Shown piece after piece: positions 45,295 through 58,394 of a DNA stretch of 64,000 nt. Numbering within the stretch: the first letter of the stretch is position 1; every line of letters begins with the position of its first letter. The stretch covers positions 13,069,168 to 13,133,167 of the forward strand of contig CM054140.1 in NCBI GenBank assembly GCA_028751875.1. Direction: 5' to 3'. The position numbers and the translations under genes are program-made. The notes beneath the pieces were generated by a model. That model was not told the DNA's origin. It worked only from the letters and a program-made list of their open reading frames with translations, and did not search any database. This DNA comes from Rapana venosa (lineage: Eukaryota; Mollusca; Gastropoda; Neogastropoda; Muricidae).

Positions 45295-45460
45295 CAAGCT
45301 CTGGTTCAGCGGAAAATGAAGCCATCTGTGATTGGCCGCTGTCCCCTCTACTTGGCCATAGGGAGGGACCGGAAATGAAGTGGACGTCCTGTTGGGGCGG
45401 GTGGTCAGAGCAAACTGACCACATTCGTGACAAGGCTGAACGATCAGGATGGATATAGGC
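45295..45460 (+). repeat. dispersed repeat E, best copy
   Basis: The core is TGAAGTGGACGTCCTGTTGG at about 45376-45395, preceded by GAAGCCATCTGTGATTGGCC and followed by TTCGTGACAAGGCTGAACGA. A diverged paralogue at 48540-48720 has the blocks in the same order, and each is followed by GA-rich DNA. No pol III boxes are obvious, so the class is unknown. Confidence 0.62.
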
Positions 45461-45500
45461 TGATAATAAAAGAGGAGATGGTGGTGGGGAAGAGATCTAT

Positions 45501-45543
<43 letters not shown>

Positions 45544-47044
45544 TGAGAGAGAAGAGAGAGATTGACAGACATACAGACTGAGGTAGAGAGACACAGCCTG
45601 AGACGTAAAAGCAGAGACAGGAAAAGAGTGTTAAAAACAACAACAAAAGTAGAAATGTAGATGGAAATAGTTCAAGGTTCGTGCATCTACCGTTTCTGCT
45701 TTATTCCGGAGTTGTTTTCCTTCGGTTCTTTGCTTGAGCTCTGAGATTTACCAATGGTGAGGTTTTGCGTATGCGACCGTTTCAATCTATAATCTTAATA
45801 ACTTATTTTCGTGTTAATTTGTTATCACATATCGGACAAAACGTACGAATAAAATTGGTTCAATTTCAATTGAATTCAATTTAAAACTTTATTATCTCAG
45901 AGACAGAGAAATTCTGCGTCTTTGCCAGAGTTAAACAAGTTTAACACAAAAAATAAACAAATAAAAAACAAAGCTTACTGTTTATCTGTGTGTAGTTGTT
46001 TTGAGTTTTGGCTCCTTTCGCGAAACTTTGTTTCATTTTGTGTGTGGCTTGTATTGTTTGAAATCAGTATTTTGATGCTCATAGATGTTGTCTTTTAAAC
46101 CAAAACGCGTCTCCTTAACTTTAAAGCCCCATCATCTTCCCCGCCCCCCCCCCACCCCCTTGTCTAATATCACATTAAGTGAAAAGACGTAAAATGGAAG
46201 CCATACATCTGCTCATCAAGCAGTACCAAATGAGTCTTTTGCTGTCACCCTTTGTACACCTGCTGTTTTCTTCTTCTTCTAATAATAATAACAATCATTA
46301 TGCGGATGCCGCACTGACATTACAGCAACTTTCCTTGGATCCCAATAATCATTCTTGATCATCATTGACCCAACGCCAGTTCCATCTCTGTGTGACAACC
46401 AGATACAGGAGGTGCATTTCATTGACAGACCCTTTTATTTTTCTCTCTCTTACGAGCATGAACTATTTAACTAATAAGATGCCAGCGAGCCTGTAACACG
46501 GTTCAGTACAAATAGCGCGTGCCTTGTGTCTGTTACTTGATTACTCGAGGGACCCCTCCCCCCAACACAAAAACCCTTATGGGGAGTGGGGTTTTTTTTA
46601 TGTCCAGAACTCTGATGCACACTTGTTGGTATAGACCCTGCCGATGGTTTTCCCTAAACCATGCCGACAGAAGGATGTCACCAGTCGCACCTCATTTCCT
46701 ACATTCTCACCTCACCTGACCTCACCTGACCTGACCTCACCTATCTCGCAGTCCCTTGGACCGTGGGAGCACTAATGAAGATTCCCTGCCCTGCTGTCTC
46801 TGTTTGGGTGGTTGACGTCACAAGGCCGGCTTCCAAGGCTGTCCAGCCCTCTAAAATAGTTTGACCCCATCTGCCCTTAGTGTTGGACCGCTCGCCCCAC
46901 CTTCCCCACCATCAATCTCTCTCAAAGCCTTCACTGGCCGAATCCTGTCTTGAATGGCTGTGGGCGATTTATCGATATTAGTGGAAACGGAGAAAGGAAA
47001 TCCCTGAATGGGCGACTAGTGTGTTAAGTTTGATCGTCCATTTT
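45461..47044. other. non-coding DNA with GA array and short minisatellite, no gene
   Basis: GA array at 45498-45560; A/T-rich DNA at 45860-45990; poly-C at 46145-46153; ACCTCACCTG-type pentamer/decamer repeats at 46712-46745. The rest is complex and unrecognised. Confidence 0.6.
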
Positions 47045-47397
47045 TGTTTTATTCAATTTTTTGTTTATGCTATCTTTTATATCCAGGATAATGGAATAAG
47101 CCCTTATGTTCTTTTTTTTACATCCAGTCCCCGTGTGTATGCGGTTTTGTAAATTCTGTCATCTCTTTCCCATCGGCACACAATGGCCTCTTCTTACGAA
47201 AAGCGGAAGCAGGATTAAATGTGCGCAAGATGTTCTGCGTGCGTTCGCTCACGGGGCCTCGGTTTATAGTCTCATCCGAAAGACTTATGGGTCGCACTGA
47301 TGTAAAATTCCAGGGGAAAATATCCCCTTTACGGGAACGAACCCGGGTCGATCTGATTGCGAGACGCGATGTCTAACCACTAGGCTATCCCCGTCCC
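47045..47397 (-). mobile_element. SINE family A, copy A3
   Basis: The head lies at the right end (AACCACTAGGCTATCCCCGT near 47375-47394). The B-box region ACGGGAACGAACCCGGG is near 47331-47347 with small deletions. The V domain is near 47250-47285 and the AT-rich tail near 47045-47100. Twins are at 63411-63766 and 26345-26740. Confidence 0.83.
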
Positions 47398-47607
47398 GTT
47401 CATGGAGTCCCATACAGTGATGCGACTCCAGAGAGGAAAAAAAGACTTATATTGGTTTCTTTTTTTCGTTTGTGGTCTTTTTTGGAAGTGAGACCGCTTC
47501 TCTAGTTTTCTGTGTGAAGCAACCTTAGCCTTACTATGGCCGAGCTTACACCCTGAAAAAACACACGGCAAAGTGATGTCAACATGAAACTGCTGTGGTT
47601 AGTTCAA

Positions 47608-47880
47608 TATTTTTATCTAATTTTGTGCCATTTCGGGGATAATTGGTAATAAACACTCATTGTGCTATTTTTACAATCTAGTTCCCGTGTGCATGCGTTT
47701 TTTTGTAAATTTTGTAATCCCGTTTCTCACTGCACAAATGCCCCACTTTTCAAAATGGGGAACAGGTCTTAACATATGCGCGAGATGTTATAACACAGCG
47801 TTTCGCACACACAAACCATCGGTTTTAATTAAAATCTCACCCGAAGGACACCTTTGGGACAGAGTTTGTGCACTGCTTTT
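47608..47880 (-). mobile_element. SINE family A, 5'-truncated copy
   Basis: Tail and V-domain blocks (TAGTTCCCGTGTGCATGCG, GCGCGAGATGTTATAACA, TCTCACCCGAAGGACACC) are present. The tRNA head is missing. It lies about 210 bases from A3 in the same orientation. Confidence 0.7.
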
Positions 47881-48347
47881 GGTCATATCTTGTAGGAACA
47901 TCAGGTAGTTGTTTAAGATCTAAGCAAAAAATTCTTCAAATGATGTCAAGTCTACATTTTTCATGTTGTTTATTCTTACAATGCATCATGTTCATAGGAG
48001 GATTTTCATGGATAGTTGCAGTAGAACCTCTGATATCTAGTTTGGCGTGGCACCTGTTCTTGCCTATTTCCCTTGTATTTATCTCTACTCTTTTGTTCTT
48101 TTTAAGAGAGAGTGTTCTCTAAAACTCTGCCATGTTAAAGGGTATGGACAACAAGTTTACTTTGTCAATTACGTGGATCCTAGTGCTTTAACCAAGATGC
48201 ACGCATATCAATTCCTTACATTATTAATATTATTATATCTATTTTGTACGACATGTAATATATTAAAACTTACAAAAGCATATAGTAGTTACAGCGACTT
48301 TCCCAAACGGGGGGAGCGTTTAGTTAGCTGAAACTGAAAACGTCATA
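47881..48347. other. non-coding DNA, hydrophobic frames only
   Basis: Two overlapping frames of 84 and 94 codons have hydrophobic stretches but no recognisable family. I do not call a gene. Confidence 0.45.
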
Positions 48348-48539
48348 CTCTCTCTCCTCTCTCATCTCGGCATCCTCTCATCTCTCATCTCTCTCTACAT
48401 CTCAATCTCTATCTCTCTCTCTCATCACTCCTCCTGGTTTCTGACGTGTACATGAAATGGATGTTTTTTGGATATTCTCTTTGTTAGGTCTAATCTCATG
48501 ATACCCCTTTGATGCTGACAAGATCTTTTATCCTGACGA

Positions 48540-48720
48540 ACAAAAGAAAGCCTTCCGTGATCTTTCCGTCCATCTCATTTGGCTACAACAGAAGCCGAAG
48601 GGACCTGAAGTGGACACTTTGTTGAAGTGGTGGTCATAAACGGGCCATGGACTACAAAGTGACAGTTGACGAATCGATCAGGAGGGAGAATGAGGGTGCT
48701 TAGATGAGGAAGATAGAAGT
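48540..48720 (+). repeat. dispersed repeat E, diverged copy
   Basis: GACCTGAAGTGGACACTTTG near 48603-48622 and GAATCGATCAGGAGGGAG near 48670 align in order with the E unit at 45295. The degraded twin is 28020-28160. Confidence 0.55.
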
Positions 48721-50037
48721 GAGAAGAGTGGGGTGGGGTCGGGTGGACGATATGAACAGGGACACACAGACACAGATCCAGAACAAAGACAAAGGAAACC
48801 GTAGTTAAATACACAAAGACTTATAGAGATAATGTCCAGATTGTACTATCAGACTCTTCCGGACTTCCTCTGTTTCGATTTTTCTTTTCTTTTTGCGTTT
48901 AGGCAGCTCTTCTTTAATCAGCATCCAAACACAACAGAAATAATTTCCAATCATCCCGTCTGTTTTTAAAAAGCCACTATTTTTTCGTAAAGCAAATGTT
49001 TCTTCCAAAGGCACTTTGTTAAGAATATCCATCCCACGCCAACAAAAAGACCATGTACAAAGCTCAGAAACAACAAAAAATTTAATTAAAAAAAACAGTC
49101 TCAAAGTTAGAAGCATAAAAGCTTAAAAGAGTTAAACAACTGAAACGAAAGCCACCTTCATATCGTATTCAACAACAAACAAGTGAGATTGACAGAATTC
49201 AGCGCTGTCTTCAAGCTGCTGCCCAGAACCCATCTTTTTGTTCTGTATCTTTTATCCACCCCTCTGTTCTGATAATCACCCGGATGCATGGGCTGCCACA
49301 CTGACGTTATTGTCCACGTCGTGATGTCAATATTCCTGCTTTGATCTTTCATTGACCAAACACCCTTTTTTTTATCTCTGCGGGGAATCCGCCAGAGAAA
49401 AGGGGGGTAATTTCTTGTCCACCCATTAAACTGACCTCTGACTTGTCACTGGCTGTGATTATCGATGCTGGCGGGTTTGGCAGTTCAACAACAAAGCTTG
49501 CGTCAAAGAATTCATTGATCACCTGGGAAGTTCTGCCCAAGTTAGTATATGTTCAATCGGATTCGCGTTTTGGCCCAAAACAGTGCATATATAGTCTGCC
49601 TGGACGTGTCAAGAGAAAGATGACCTTGGTTTCAACTTAGTCCTCAACTTCTACACATTTACACACTTACACACGCACGCGCGCACACACACTCACACGC
49701 GCGCGCATCACGCACACACACAAAACACCAAACAATACGCACGCACCGCATTACACTTTCCGTCCCCTTTTCCCAGGCTGACTTAACAAAAAACAGACAG
49801 AAAGACTAGTCCAAATTTCAAACAATGAAGCTTTTTTAAATTCCCCGACTAAAGAGCTCCGCAGCTTACCAATGGTAATGTTTTTGCGTTGCGACGTTCT
49901 TATCCACCAAGAAGTAGCTGCATTTCGACTTCGGGAGGGTTGCCTAAACACAGCATCGATAAACATTCGTTTATAGAGTTTTTGTCACCAATACTACTAC
50001 ATACACGAAAGACATACTCCCCGCAAGCTTTGATGCT
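48721..50037. other. non-coding DNA, no gene; CA patch at 49672-49750
   Basis: This is the complex counterpart of 28190-30620. The stretch 49541-49690 matches 30100-30260 almost base for base. Confidence 0.6.
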
Positions 50038-50115
50038 GTGTAAGATGTTCCGCCAGTTTTCGCACACGCACCTCCGTTTTTAACAGTCCTTACCCAAGGA
50101 CATTCGGGGCAGTTT
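50038..50115 (-). mobile_element. SINE family A internal fragment, copy 2
   Basis: GTAAGATGTTCCGCCAG and CCAAGGACATTCGGGGCAG correspond to 30620-30703. Unlike copy 1, it is followed directly by the LINE remnant with no full A element between. Confidence 0.65.
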
Positions 50116-50124
50116 GAGTTTGTG

Positions 50125-50720
50125 ATAAAGGAACGTGACATGTTGCCAAATCTATTGAGGCTGTTGGGATGAAGAGATTTTGTGTTTTGTCCCTACAAGT
50201 CATGGCTTCGGTTTATCTGCGTTTAGCGTATCTAATTTTTGTCACCTCAGTTTTGAATATCTGAAGGCAGTGTGACCTACATGGTCAAGAGAGAATGCAG
50301 ATTTTCCAGGGGAGTTTCACTGCTTTGAATTGAGAGTTCATCAAGCGGAGAAATGATGGTTTGATCTGGGGAAGGGTTATTATATAGGACAGTGAGCAGT
50401 GGAAGAGAGGAAAAGAACAGGCTCCAGAAGTGATCCCTGCATAGAGTGCACATCCAGTTTGGTCAGGATTGATTTGAAGTCGTATTTACTGCAGACTTTT
50501 CTGGATCGGTCTATAAGGTGTGACTAAAACCAGTGAGGGCTCATCTTTAATACCAGACGTTTTCGGTGGAGAAAGACGGGAGAGAGAAAGATAGAGTGAT
50601 CTGATAGTGTGGAATGCTGCAGATAAGTCCGAAAAGATTGAGAAGAGAGATTTTCCCGTGAGTAGAAAGCGTGTTGAAGAAAGCAGACCTATGAGTCAGA
50701 TGTTCAGATTCGTGATAGGT
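50125..50720 (-). pseudogene. LINE reverse transcriptase fragment, second copy
   Basis: Same DNA as 31070-31666: CATGGCTTCGGTTTATCTGC near 50201, GGGTTATTATATAGGACAGT near 50374, TCTATAAGGTGTGACTA near 50511, GTGTGGAATGCTGCAGATAA near 50608. Many one-base indels break the frame. The YADD codons near 50336-50350 are disrupted by an insertion. It runs into CT-rich DNA at its 5' edge, as in the first copy. Its extra frameshifts look like consensus error on top of the original decay. Confidence 0.8.
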
Positions 50721-50934
50721 CATCGCTCTCTCTCCTCTCCTTCTCTCATCTCTCTCTCATCGTCCTCTCTCGCTCGATCCTCTCTCGAGAGTCTCTCTCT
50801 TCTCTCTCTCTCTCCTCTCTTTCTTTCTTTCTTTTCTTTCTTCTTTTCTCTTTCTTTCTCCTCCTCTCTCATCTCTCTCCATCTCCGATCTCTCTCCCTC
50901 TCTCTCTCTCTCACTCGTCTTCTCACTCTCTCTC
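50721..50934. repeat. CT-rich microsatellite
   Basis: TCTCTC with CTTTCTTT interruptions. This is the noisy counterpart of 31667-31972. Confidence 0.9.
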
Positions 50935-52435
50935 TCTTGTTTTTGTTTTGTTTTGTTTATTTTGTTTGTTTTTGGGGTTGTTGTTTTTTTTCTCATTTGT
51001 TTGTTTGATGTTCTTGTTTTTATCCTTGTTTTTGTTTGTTTTCTTGGAAGGGTGTTTTTTGTTCCTGCTTTTTGTTGTTTTGTTTGTTTTTTGATTTGTT
51101 TGTTTTTTTCTTTGGTTTTTTGTTTGTTTTTTGTTGTTGTTTTTTTTTTTTTTTGGGGGGGGGGGGTTCTGGGTATGTTTTTGTCTTTGCTCGTCTGGGG
51201 TTGTTTTGTTTTGTTTTGATTGTTTGTTTGTGTTTTTTTTTTCTTCTTCCTCATCTTTTTCTTTAAGAAAAAATTCTTTGTTCTTTCTTTTTTTCTTTTA
51301 TCTATTTAATTCTTTTTTTTTTCTTTATTTTCCTTTTCTTTCCCCTTTAGTCTTTCTTTATTTTTACTTTTTTTGATTTTTTTCTTTCTCTTTTTTTTTT
51401 CTTCTTTTCTTTATTTTCTTGTTTCATTCTTTTCTTTCGTGAGGTCTTATAAGATTGTTAGTTCCTTATCCTTTCCCTTCTTATCCTTTTTTCTTATCTA
51501 ATTTTTTCTTTTCTTTCTTATTACTTTTTCTTGTGATTTTTTTTTTTTTTTTATTTCTATTAATTTTGTATGTCAAGGTTTTTTTGTTTTTTGTGTGTTG
51601 TATTTATGGTATGTTTATTTAGTAGTATAGTTGGGTAATTATTAAGTTTTGTTATGTATGTTATTATGTTTATATGGTTTTTTTAGTGTTGTGATAATTG
51701 TTAGATGGAGTGTTGTCGTTGTAATTTTGTTTTTTTGAATTTTGTAATTGTTTTAGTGTGTGGTTAGTTGTAATAATGATTTTGTATTTATTGTATAGAT
51801 GATTTGGGTTATTGATTTATTTGTGGTGTGTTAGTATGTTTATTATTTATTGTTGTATATTGATTACCATATTTACTTTAGTCCATGTCATTATATTATT
51901 TTTTTGTTAGTTTTATGTTTTTATATCTATTGTTTTTTTGTATAATTTTTGGTGTTGTATGTTTATTTTTATTTTTTTGTATCTCTATTTCTTTGTTGTC
52001 TTTACTGTATTCTTTGTCTTTCAGTTATTTTCTTTTTTTATTTCTTCCTTATCATGTTTTTGTATTTTATAAATTTTTTAATTTATTATTCTTTTACTTT
52101 TATTTAGCTTTTTTTCTTCTTACTTTCTTTTTTCTTCATTGTTATTTATTTTTTTCTTTTTATCTTTTCTTTTTCTTTCTTTTTTTTATTTCCTTTCTTT
52201 ATTTTTTATCGCCTATTTCTTATCTTTTTTTCACTTGTTTTTTATTTTTTTTTTTGTTCTTTTCCTGTTTTTTTTTTGTTTTTTTCTTCTTTTGTTTCTT
52301 TCTTTTTTCTTTTCTATTTTTATTATTTTTCAATATCGCTTTTTTTGTTTCTTATTTATTTTTCTTTATATTCTTATTTATTTTTTTTTTTTTTTTTTAA
52401 TAATTTTTTCTTTTCTTATTTCCTTTTTCTGGTGA
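50935..52435. other. 1.5-kb T-dominated low-complexity tract
   Basis: Almost entirely T, with G (first 250 bases), then C, then A/G minorities. It drifts in composition with no repeat period. It separates copy 2 (ending in CT repeats) from copy 3 (starting in TG/TA repeats) and has no counterpart in copy 1. Most likely junk consensus at a false join. The Phe/Leu-rich ORFs are meaningless. Confidence 0.8.
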
Positions 52436-52878
52436 TGTGTGTGTTGAGTCAAAAATCTATCTATCAATATATATATATATAATCAACACTCATATAATAA
52501 AGATATATATATATATATAATTATACTCCAACAACCACATACATACCCAACCAATCCACCCCACACCCACAAAAACACACAACACATAACGACAGACACA
52601 CGCCCCACACCCCCACCGCCCCTCCACAACACACACTACACACACAAACACAGACGCAACTAGTAAAAACACACAGACACACACACAACACACAACATGC
52701 CGTCGTATCATCAGAATAATGAATTAGATGATTAATTTCAATTATGAGATCTTGTCCTCACTTTTTGAACTGATTTTCTCGAAGAGCAAGTAAACTGACC
52801 CTTGGAATCAACACAGAAAAGCGTTTTGAAAATGTCTATAGGAAAATCTAGAACGACTACATCTAAAAACACTAGTAC

Positions 52879-53176
52879 GGGTAAAGCGTCCATCACCCTG
52901 TACTAGTCGTAGGAGCGAGGGCGTCAGAGTAACCTCACTTCTCTAGGGCAGCATATTGAGGGCGGCGCCCATCACCTCTCCCCCTCGCTGCTATTACTTC
53001 CCTGACCCTAAAGAGGGCAGGGTACCCCAATTTACAAGCTCGGGTGAACTGGGGGGAACTGTACTGAACAAGGCCGCGCACACGTCACCCCTTCAACTGG
53101 TAACCCACGCTCGACGCTGCTTAACTTGGCTGGGGAAAGTGAGATGCTACCGACCACTGAGCTATCCCGTCCCCCG
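52879..53176 (-). mobile_element. SINE family B, copy 3 twin of B2
   Basis: The left half (52879-52996) differs from 36511-36630 by many small indels. The right half is identical. The quality switch therefore falls inside one element. Confidence 0.82.
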
Positions 53177-56100
53177 AAGATATTATAAAAGCCATCAAAA
53201 TAGCGAGATATTCAGCTGTAAATATAGAGTCGATTTTTCCTATATAATAAAGATCTCTCTACTTTCAAAGGTGGAATGACAAACGCTGCCAACCCCGCCT
53301 CATTGCTGTTCAAGAAGGGAAATCATCTGTGTATATTATTTTTTATTTTTTAATGGAAAAATATGGGGAAAAATAAATGTAGTTTCGTATATATTCTTTT
53401 ACTAATGAGCTAAGATATTTTCATTACCTTTTCTTTAGTTTTGCTGATACCTCGCACTGTGGAACTACTTAATGAAAAATTGACTGAATAGCAAATTTGA
53501 GCTGGAACAACAGGATGGGTCTTGCAGCAGAAGTGTTACCCTATCCATCCCCTAGGGCTATAGCATGTTACAAAATGCTTGTTTGGAACATCTTTAAAAA
53601 AGACGCTACAAGGTACCAAGTTTATTCCTGGATGATGATGTAACCCATGTATTATCTTTTGATAAATCAAATGTCGTTATTTACATGATATAGAAATGTT
53701 TTTGTATCTATTATCTACAGTTTAACTCAATGCTATTTAAAACTAAACTATTCACAAAAAAAGCACATTATCTTGTTGTGAAAATCCTATCACATGATCA
53801 TATTCTTTTACGATGCAGAAACCTGAAAAACGTTTGACCTGCCTTTTTCCAGTCCCGTAGCATACAGCAAATTCTACAAGACATTCCCATTAATGAAACA
53901 AATTGTATTGTCCATTAAGTCATACTCCTTAACACTCCCTAATATTCAGACTCCATTTAATATGAGGAAAAGCCTTCTGTTTATATGAATTGCAACGTTA
54001 ATAATTTTAACGGTTCATTTGTTTCTGTTCAGAATTCTTGTTTATGCCTTTTTTTTTCATAATAATTTGTTTATTGTCGATTGATTATTTATGTGCATAC
54101 CCCTCACCCCTACAGGCACACACACAAACACACCACACACATCCCACACACACAAACACACACACACACGAACACACACACACACAAAACAATCACAAAC
54201 ACACACACAACACACACACAGATGAAAACCACACACACACACACACACAACACAACACATTTTCCCCGTCTGATATCACTAATTTAGTGAAGACGTTTAA
54301 AACGAAGACTAACACTACTCACACACAAAACACACACACACTCACACCACACTCAAACACACACCACAACTCCCCCCCCCCCCCCCCCCTACACATCACA
54401 CACACACACAATCTTTCTCTCAGTTCTCGCCCCTCCTCCTGTTGACGTTCAGTCAGGGGATCAAGGGTCATGACCAGCGCTGCAGCCCCTTGTCTCCCCG
54501 ACAGCAAACGGTCAAGAGATGACCGAGCGAGATTGTGCGTGGGTGGGTATGTGGTGGGTATGTGGGTAGATATGTGGGTAGGTGTGTGTGTGTGTAGAGG
54601 GGCAGATGACGTGCGTGCCAGTGAATTCGGGTTTTTTTGTGTGTGTGATCTGCTGGTGAGTGTCATATCTGATGCCTATCGTTTCTCTGTGTTGTTGTTG
54701 TTGTTTCCTTGGTGTGGGGGTGGGGGTGGGTGGGGAGGAGGCGGGGAGGGCGGGTGGGTACTGGTGTGTGTGTACTCAAAGAGATGGACCAAAGAGGGAG
54801 AGGAGAGTTAGAGGAGAGAGAGAGAGAAGGGGGTGGTGGGGAGGGAAAGATAGAGAGCAGTTGTGTATAACATTTGTGGCGTGGAGTGGGAGTGCTATGT
54901 GTGTGTGTGTGGTGTGTGTGTGTGAGTGTGTGTGTGTTGTTGTTGTGATTGTAGATTGTAGATGTGGTGTGTAGAGCAGGCGAGTAGGGTTCGTTTTTTG
55001 GGTGCAAAATCGTCTGGTGTGTCGTTAGTAGTGTGATTTCTGTGTAGTGTGTTTCATCGTGCGTGCGTCACAGTAGGTGTGGCGTGAGATAGAGAGAAGC
55101 AGGCAAGGCTAGCGAGGGTAATAAGTTTGGGTACAAAAGTAGTGTATGTTTGCTATGTGTTATGTGTGTGTATGCATGTGTGAGTGCGAAAGATTAGAAA
55201 CGTGGCGGGTTCGGTGCAAAGTCGTGTATTAGTGTGATGCGTGCTGTACGCGACGCAGCGTGTGTGTGGTGTGGACATATCAATTAGAGAAGTGGGGTCT
55301 GTGTGCGTGTATGTGGTGGTGTGTGTGTGTGGTGGGGGTAGGAGGGGGTGATGCTCTGTCCTGTCTGGTGTCTATCTATGTCTGTGTATGTACGCAAGCG
55401 TGCGTGTTTGCCATGCACTATGTACGTAAATCAGCAGTGTTAGTTATATTGTATGTACGGATGCGCAACAGATGAAATAGACTGACTACGTACCATTCAC
55501 AACACTCGTCGAACGGAACAAATCTTTGCTTTGTTAATTAAAGAGACATAATTTCTAACAAGCATTTCTCTACGCAGTCTGTCCTTGGGAGTAACAAATT
55601 CCAGTCCTATCACTTATTGATTGCTCGACCTTCCTTCACGAAAAACTCCAGTTTCTGCTACCGTGTGTGTGTGAAGTGGGCTGTGTGTGTGTGTTGTGTG
55701 TGTGTGTGTGTGTGTTCTTCAGTTTTAAATTAAACGTCCTTCACTAAAATAAGTGTATATCACAGTAAGTCTGCTGCTTTGTGTCGTGGGTGTGTGTGTG
55801 TGATGTGTGTGGTCATATTGGGTGTGTGTGTGTGGGTGTGATTGTAGTGTTGGTTGTGTGTGTGTGTGAGTGTTGTGTGTGCGTGCGCGCGCGCCTTGTT
55901 TTGTGTTTGAGTTAGTGCGCGGTGTGTGTATGGGTGTGTGTTTGTATGAGTGGTTGTGTCGTATGCATATGTTTGTGTGAGTCAAGTAAGTCAAGTCACT
56001 ATTTATTTTCCAGAATGGTGCATTGAAAATATCCATGCAGCTTTTTTGGCTTTTTTTCATCAAGCCCTCTATCTAGAACCAAAAAACAATTTCATTCAAT

Positions 56101-57209
56101 ATTATCTGACTTCATTATGACGCTAACCAATAACCAACAAAAACTGACTCAAAGAGAAGACACCCCCCCGCCCCCGCCCCACCCCCGAAAAAGCCCTGTG
56201 TGGTGCCTGCGAGTGTGGTCGTGCGTGCTTCGTGCGTGGTGTGGGAGTTGTTGTGTTATTTGTTGTTGACTTTTCATTTACGTCTGTTTCACTTCTAGTG
56301 TGTGTTTTGTGCATCTGCGCGCGCTAGCAAAAGGTGTTATGAGTACTTGTCTATATGTGTTTGTGGGTGTGGCGGCGTGCGTGCGTCTGCGTGAGTCTTT
56401 ATGTGTGCCTGTGTGTTTGGTCCTTTCTGAGACGGGGCTAGGGGGGGGGGGAAGGGGTGGAAGATGCGCCCACCACCGTGTATGATTGAATTCCAGATGT
56501 ACTTGAGAGTTCTTGTAAGTTATTCAAGTCTTGTTTTTCACCCCTACCGTCTCGATTGCCTGTCTGTCGTCCTGTCCTCTGTGTCATCTGCCTGTTTGTG
56601 TGTCCCTGTCTGTCTGTGTGATCTAGCTGCCTGTTTGTGTGTGTGTCTGTCTGCCTGTCAGTTCTGGCCTGCTGTATGTCTGTCTCTGGTCTCTCTGTCT
56701 GTCATGTCTGCCTGTCTGGGTGTGGGTCGTGTTGTCTGCCTGCCTTCCTGCCTGTCTGTCCTGTCTGCTTCCTGTCTGTCTGGTGGTGTCTGTCTGTCTT
56801 CTGTCCTGTCTTCTGTCTGTTTGTGTCTGTCTGTCTTCCTGTCTTGGGTCTGTGTGTCTGTCTGCCTGTCTTAGGTGTAAGTCTAGTCTAGTCAAGTGTG
56901 TCTGCAGGCCGTCTGTCTGTCTGCCTGCATTGCTGTCTGTCTGATCTGTCTGTCTTATATTGTCATTCTCTTCAAGCCGCTCAAGTCGATCCGTTAACCC
57001 TGTCTATACTGTCCCATAAAATCCGTTAATAATGTTGTCGATTTTGTTGCACATATTTGTTTGGCGTTTCGTTTTGGCTTTGTTGTTTGTTTGTTTGTTG
57101 TTTGTTTGGGGCTTGTTTGGGGTTTTTTTGGTGTGTTGTTTTCTGAATCTATCTCCTTACATTACATCTGTCGTCTGTTTCTCTGGTCTCTGTCTCTTGA
57201 CTCTGGAGT

Positions 57210-57220
57210 GGGGGGGGGGT

Positions 57221-57252
<32 letters not shown>

Positions 57253-57270
57253 GGGGGGTGGGGGGGGGGG
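57210..57270. repeat. G-tract twin with 31-G homopolymer
   Basis: G10-T-G31-T-G6-T-G11, exactly the pattern at 40844-40904. Confidence 0.95.
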
Positions 57271-58356
57271 TCGATCTACTCTATCTCATCTATCTATCTA
57301 TCTTCTCATCTATCTTAACATCTATCTATCTTCTGTTCTTTCTGTCTGTCTACCCTATTCTATCTTACTTTCTCCTATTCGCCAGTCTTCTTCCTCTAAG
57401 TATCTCAATCAGTCTGTCAGTTCTCTGTCAGTATGTCGTCTGACTCTGTTTCTCCTCTCTCTCTCTCTCCCTCTCCTCAACTTCGCGCTCTCTCCTTTTC
57501 TCTTTCTCCTCCATATTTCCATTTCATATCATCCTTAATATCCATTCTATGCGCTTATCTTTCTTTTTTTCTTAAAACATGACACATCGTGTCAGCAAAC
57601 CCACGTTAAGTCAGACGTTGTTTCTCTTCTCATCTCTGGCTGATTTGTACAACAATCAGACTATCCACTATTATCTTAACCATTGTGATGTAGATAGGTC
57701 GTGAGCTCCGGTGCTTCGTAGTATACGTGTTAAGATGACATTGCTGACCCCCCCGACGTGGCAGTGGTGGTGGTAGTGATTTTGGTGTGAGATATTGGAA
57801 CTGCTATACCTATAGTGGTGGTTGGTGATGAAGGTGGAGGTACATGATACCAGTGGATGGCGGCCCGGGTGCCGTGTGGGCTGGTGATGTTGGTGGTAGG
57901 CTGATGAATGGGTGGTGTGTCGATGATAGTAATGGTGGTGGTAGATGATAAGGTGGTGGTGGTGATGGTGTGGTCGGCTAGGTGATGGTAGGAAACACAA
58001 TGGCGTGACGTGATTTTCGGAAAGTAAGTGGCTTTGTTATTTATAACGGTCATTTATCTTTTTCGTTTTCTGCTTTATTATGTCCTGTGTGTGCGAGTGG
58101 GGGGTAGGGGTGAGAGGGATACGTAGTGAGCGTGTTTTGTTTTGTGTGTTGTGTTGTGCTGTGGTGTGTGTGTGTGTGTGTGTGGTTGTGTGTGTGTGTG
58201 TGTGTGTGATGTGTGTGCTATGTGTGTGTTGGGAAATATGTGTGTATACTGGGGGGAGTTATGGTCCTCTGCGTGTGTGATTGTGGATGTGGTGGTGTTC
58301 TATGAGTTTAACCGTGTGTAGTGTGTGATATGGGAGAGAGAGAGAGAGAGAGAAGA

Positions 58357-58394
<38 letters not shown>

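Larger units (their letters stand above)
36631..46054 (+). repeat. 9424-bp direct repeat, first member (matches 52997-62420)
   Basis: The first exact base is 36631 aligned to 52997; 36630 and 52996 differ. The run ends at 46054/62420, where one member has an extra T. Every open reading frame inside has an identical twin displaced by 16366. I spot-checked many lines and saw no difference, but I did not compare every base. Confidence 0.93.

Noticed and set aside
47868..48331. Small hydrophobic ORFs as a membrane-protein gene
   Set aside because: The frames overlap, have no recognisable family, and are not preserved in the copy 1 counterpart.
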